From contig NZ_CP108088.1 of NCBI RefSeq assembly GCF_036192275.1, positions 7,317,501 through 7,381,500 of the forward strand: a stretch of 64,000 nucleotides of DNA. The letters are read 5' to 3'. The number at the start of each line of letters is the position of its first letter. The first letter of the stretch is position 1. Below, piece after piece: positions 61,179 through 64,000 of the stretch. Under the pieces are notes generated by a model. The model saw only the letters and a list, made by a program, of their open reading frames with translations. It was not told the DNA's origin and did not search any database. The stretch comes from Streptomyces sp. NBC_00250. Its GTDB lineage: Bacteria; Actinomycetota; Actinomycetes; Streptomycetales; Streptomycetaceae. The translations under genes and the position numbers were made by a program.

Positions 61179-62441
61179 GTGAGCACCTTTCAGGCCCCCA
61201 AGGGCACGTACGACCTGATCCCGCCCCGCTCCGCCACCTTCCTGGCGGTCCGGGACGCGATCTCCACGCCGCTGAGGAACTCCGGCTACGGCTACATCGA
61301 GACGCCCGGTTTCGAGAACGTCGAGCTGTTCTCCCGCGGTGTCGGCGAGTCCACCGACATCGTGACCAAGGAGATGTACACCCTCACCACGAAGGGCAAC
61401 GACCACCTCGCCCTCCGTCCGGAGGGCACCGCGTCCGTGCTGCGGGCGGCGCTCCAGGCCAACCTGCACAAGCAGGGCAACCTGCCGGTCAAGCTCTGGT
61501 ACTCCGGCTCGTACTACCGTTACGAGCGGGCCCAGGCGGGCCGCTACCGCCACTTCTCCCAGGTCGGTGCCGAGGCGATCGGCTCCGAGGACCCGGCTCT
61601 CGACGCCGAGCTGATCATCCTCGCCGACCAGGCGTACCGCTCCCTCGGCCTGCGGAACTTCCGCATCCTGCTCAACTCGCTGGGCGACAAGGAGTGCCGT
61701 CCCGTCTACCGCGAGGCGCTCCAGGGCTTCCTGCGCGGGCTCGACCTCGACGAGGAGACCCTGCGCCGCGCCGAGATCAACCCCCTGCGCGTCCTCGACG
61801 ACAAGCGCGAGTCCGTGCAGAAGCAGCTCGTCGGCGCCCCGCTGCTGCGCGACTACCTGTGCGACGCGTGCAAGGCGTACCACGAGGAGGTGCGCGCCCT
61901 GATCACCGCGGCGGGCGTGGTCTTCGAGGACGACGCCAAGCTGGTGCGCGGCCTGGACTACTACACCCGCACGACCTTCGAGTTCGTCCACGGCGGTCTC
62001 GGCTCGCAGTCGGCGGTCGGCGGCGGCGGTCGCTACGACGGACTCTCCGAGATGATCGGCGGCCCCGCGCTGCCGTCCGTCGGCTGGGCGCTCGGTGTGG
62101 ACCGTACGGTCCTCGCCCTGGAGGCGGAGGGCGTCGAGCTCGACCTCCCCGCCGTCACCAGCGTCTTCGCGGTGGCCATCGGCGAGGAGGCGCGCCGGAT
62201 CCTCTTCGGCAAGGTCACCGAGCTGCGCAGGGAGGGCATCTCCGCGGACTTCTCGTTCGGCGGCAAGGGCCTCAAGGGCGCGATGAAGGACGCCAACCGC
62301 TCGGGCGCCCGCCTCGCCGTCGTCGCCGGTGAGCGCGACCTCGCCGAGGGCGTCGTCCAGCTCAAGGACATGGAGTCCGGCGAGCAGCAGGCGGTCGCCG
62401 TGGACGCGCTGCTCGACGCGGTACGGACCAAGCTGGCCTGA
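61179..62441 (+). CDS. hisS: Histidyl-tRNA synthetase
   Basis: Class II synthetase (420 aa) for tRNA-His. Motif 1 begins near [14 protein letters not shown], motif 2 is [20 protein letters not shown], and the His-specific block [15 protein letters not shown] and motif 3 ([22 protein letters not shown]) are present. The C-terminal ~90 residues form the anticodon-binding domain. GTG start with a weak ribosome site. The frame can be extended into the preceding gene but this is a shadow. A strong terminator follows. Confidence 0.96.
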   Translation: MSTFQAPKGTYDLIPPRSATFLAVRDAISTPLRNSGYGYIETPGFENVELFSRGVGESTDIVTKEMYTLTTKGNDHLALRPEGTASVLRAALQANLHKQGNLPVKLWYSGSYYRYERAQAGRYRHFSQVGAEAIGSEDPALDAELIILADQAYRSLGLRNFRILLNSLGDKECRPVYREALQGFLRGLDLDEETLRRAEINPLRVLDDKRESVQKQLVGAPLLRDYLCDACKAYHEEVRALITAAGVVFEDDAKLVRGLDYYTRTTFEFVHGGLGSQSAVGGGGRYDGLSEMIGGPALPSVGWALGVDRTVLALEAEGVELDLPAVTSVFAVAIGEEARRILFGKVTELRREGISADFSFGGKGLKGAMKDANRSGARLAVVAGERDLAEGVVQLKDMESGEQQAVAVDALLDAVRTKLA

Positions 62442-62456
62442 CGGACCGTTCGGGAG

Positions 62457-62498
62457 AAGGGGCCCGGACCCACGCGCGTGCGTGGGTCCGGGCCCCTT
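62457..62498 (+). terminator. Terminator after hisS
   Basis: Perfect 19-bp stem aaggggcccggacccacgc with gcgtgggtccgggcccctt and a 4-nt loop gcgt. Confidence 0.88.
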
Positions 62499-62607
62499 CC
62501 CATCGCTCTTATGTTCGCTTCACTTATCCCCGGCGAACGGTGGGCGCCGTCCCCCGTACGGCAGAATGACCGTGCCCACAAGGCCCGCGAGCGAGGGAAA
62601 AGGCGAT

Positions 62608-63243
62608 ATGACGAAGGCAGCGGTGGACGAGGCCGCGTCCGGCCGGGACGGCGACGGGACGAGCGGCACGATCGGCGCGAGCCGGGCCTTCGCCTGGCTG
62701 CTCGTGATCACCGGAGCGGCCGGGGTGCTCGCCGCCTGGGTCATCACGATCGACAAGTTCAAGCTCCTCGAAGACCCGAACTTCGTCCCGGGCTGCAGCC
62801 TCAACCCGATCGTCTCCTGCGGCAACATCATGAAGAGCGAGCAGGCCTCGGTCTTCGGCTTCCCGAACCCGATGCTCGGCCTCGTCACGTACGCCATGGT
62901 GATCGCGATCGGTGTGGCCCTGCTCGCCGGAGCCCGCTACCGCACGTGGTACTGGCTCGGCCTCAACGCCGGCACGCTCTTCGGTGTCGGCTTCTGCACG
63001 TGGCTCATGTACCAGTCGCTGTACGAGATCAACTCGCTCTGCCTGTGGTGCTGCCTGGCCTGGGTCGCCACCATCGTCATGTTCTGGTACGTGACCTCGC
63101 ACAACGTCCGCAACGGCGTCATCCCCGCCCCCCGCGGCCTGAAGACCTTCTTCGACGAATTCACCTGGATCCTGCCCGTCCTGCACATCGGGATCATCGG
63201 CATGCTGATCCTGACCCGCTGGTGGGACTTCTGGACCAGCTGA
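62608..63243 (+). CDS. Vitamin K epoxide reductase family membrane protein
   Basis: 211-aa VKOR homologue that reoxidises a DsbA-like partner and passes electrons to menaquinone, helping make disulfides in exported proteins. Five helices are visible. The active-site CLWC lies in INSLCLWCCLAWVATIVMFW (about residues 138-157), and the loop cysteines are Cys68 and Cys76 in GCSLNPIVSCG. No fused thioredoxin domain follows, so it needs a separate partner. ATG is preceded by a GAGGGAAAAGG ribosome site. Confidence 0.92.
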   Translation: MTKAAVDEAASGRDGDGTSGTIGASRAFAWLLVITGAAGVLAAWVITIDKFKLLEDPNFVPGCSLNPIVSCGNIMKSEQASVFGFPNPMLGLVTYAMVIAIGVALLAGARYRTWYWLGLNAGTLFGVGFCTWLMYQSLYEINSLCLWCCLAWVATIVMFWYVTSHNVRNGVIPAPRGLKTFFDEFTWILPVLHIGIIGMLILTRWWDFWTS

Positions 63244-63304
63244 CCGACCGCTCACGGACGGCCGGCGGACCGTCGGCGGCGGCAGTGCTGTCAGTGCGGT
63301 GACC

Positions 63305-63310
63305 TAGGCT
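63305..63310 (+). promoter_or_regulatory. -10 element of rarA
   Basis: taggct lies only 2 nt before an ATG (63313) but 8 nt before GTG 63319, which favours the GTG as the start of a leaderless message. Confidence 0.45.
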
Positions 63311-63318
63311 TCATGACT

Positions 63319-64000
63319 GTGGAGCCCGACCTCTTTACCGCAGCAGCCGAAGACCGCCAGGAGAAGGACCCCGCCGGCAGCCCGCTGGCCGTCCGGATGC
63401 GCCCGCGCACCCTCGACGAGGTGGTGGGCCAGAAGCACCTGCTCAAGCCCGGTTCGCCGCTGCGCCGACTCGTGGGCGACGGGGACGGCGGCCCCGCCGG
63501 CGCCTCCTCGGTGATCCTCTGGGGGCCGCCGGGCATCGGAAAGACGACCCTGGCGTACGTGGTCTCCAAGGCGACCAACAAGCGGTTCGTGGAGCTGTCC
63601 GCGATCACCGCGGGCGTCAAGGAGGTCCGGGCCGTCATCGAGGGCGCCCGCCGCGCGGTCGGCGGCTACGGCAAGGAGACCGTCCTCTTCCTCGACGAGA
63701 TCCACCGCTTCTCCAAGGCCCAGCAGGACTCGCTGCTGCCCGCCGTCGAGAACCGCTGGGTGACGCTGATCGCCGCCACCACCGAGAACCCGTACTTCTC
63801 GATCATCTCGCCGCTCCTCTCCCGCTCCCTGCTCCTCACCCTGGAGCCGCTGACCGACGACGACCTGCGCGGTCTGATGGCCAGGGCCCTCACCGGCGAG
63901 CGCGGCCTCGGCGGGGCCGTGACCCTGCCGGAGGATGCCGAGGCCCACCTCCTGCGCGTCGCCGGCGGCGACGCCCGGCGCGCCCTGACCGCCCTGGAGG
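63319..64000 (+). CDS. rarA: Replication-associated recombination protein A, N-terminal part (runs off window)
   Basis: AAA+ ATPase of the RarA/MgsA (WRNIP1) family, acting at stalled replication forks. The visible ~227 residues include [20 protein letters not shown], Walker [10 protein letters not shown], Walker [16 protein letters not shown] and sensor 1 [23 protein letters not shown] is typical of the family and separates it from RuvB. The 3' end lies outside the window. ATG 63313 in the same frame is the alternative start; the -10 hexamer position favours the GTG ([12 protein letters not shown]). Confidence 0.93.
   Translation, partial: MEPDLFTAAAEDRQEKDPAGSPLAVRMRPRTLDEVVGQKHLLKPGSPLRRLVGDGDGGPAGASSVILWGPPGIGKTTLAYVVSKATNKRFVELSAITAGVKEVRAVIEGARRAVGGYGKETVLFLDEIHRFSKAQQDSLLPAVENRWVTLIAATTENPYFSIISPLLSRSLLLTLEPLTDDDLRGLMARALTGERGLGGAVTLPEDAEAHLLRVAGGDARRALTALE

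Overview
The window is chromosomal DNA of a Streptomyces or a very close relative. The sequence is strongly GC-rich with G/C in third codon positions. GTG starts and occasional TTG starts (relA, the PlsC-like gene) are common, as are 4-nt ATGA/GTGA gene overlaps. A gene for the sporulation protein SsgB is present. I recognise the gene order as the conserved actinobacterial block thrS-HIT-pgsA-acyltransferase-pimA-pdxS-pdxT-yebC-ruvCAB-yajC-secDF-apt-relA-cyclophilin-hisS, which also resembles the relA/ruv/pim region of Mycobacterium. I see no prophage, transposase, CRISPR array or secondary-metabolite cluster: this is core chromosome.

Layout. (1) 1-4.9 kb: end of an MFS exporter, a PlsC-type acyltransferase, a Tat-exported glycerophosphodiester phosphodiesterase with a PHO-box-like repeat array upstream, a sigma-factor-like protein, a GNAT enzyme and two small four-helix membrane proteins. 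(2) 5.1-8.2 kb: methionine ABC transporter metN-metI-metQ, preceded by a 28-codon Cys/Met-rich leader ORF that looks like a translation-dependent attenuator. (3) 8.3-16.7 kb: a GNAT enzyme and a cobalamin/siroheme group: cobL (CbiE-CbiT), a very large BluB-CobT fusion, and a CysG-type SUMT/dehydrogenase, then an rRNA/tRNA methyltransferase. (4) 16.8-20.2 kb: Ser/Thr kinase, a 55-aa membrane peptide, an APH-fold kinase and a zinc-ribbon protein. (5) 20.3-30.6 kb: a tRNA operon (Gly, Cys, three identical Val-GAC), pabB-pabC, a tandem GNAT, a DsbA-like protein, small membrane proteins, a CGNR regulator, ssgB, and two tRNA-Val(CAC) genes flanking a large membrane protein and an SRPBCC protein. (6) 30.6-41.3 kb: DEDDh exonuclease, an uncharacterised DUF4365-like/OB-like gene pair, thrS, a potassium channel, a HIT protein, a large unknown membrane protein and an EF-G2-like GTPase. 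(7) 41.3-64 kb: the phosphatidylinositol mannoside operon, a metallo-beta-lactamase fold protein, a LemA-like protein, PLP synthase pdxS-pdxT, yebC, ruvC-ruvA-ruvB, yajC-secD-secF-apt, a small secreted Cys-rich protein, relA, DUF349 protein, cyclophilin, glyoxalase-II-like hydrolase, hisS, VKOR and the start of rarA.

Functional themes: methionine and sulfur uptake, tetrapyrrole/B12 and folate precursors, PIM lipid synthesis, vitamin B6 synthesis, Holliday-junction processing, Sec export and the stringent response. Most convergent gene pairs share strong perfect hairpin terminators. Many genes have a TANNNT-like -10 hexamer only 6-8 nt before the start codon, which predicts leaderless mRNAs.

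No plainly new multi-gene system stands out. The best candidates for a second look are the CMCRMC leader ORF before metNIQ, the coupled DUF4365-like/OB-like pair, the BluB-CobT fusion with its ~600-residue disordered arm, and the secreted four-cysteine protein placed between apt and relA. All calls come from reading the sequence; no database search was run.
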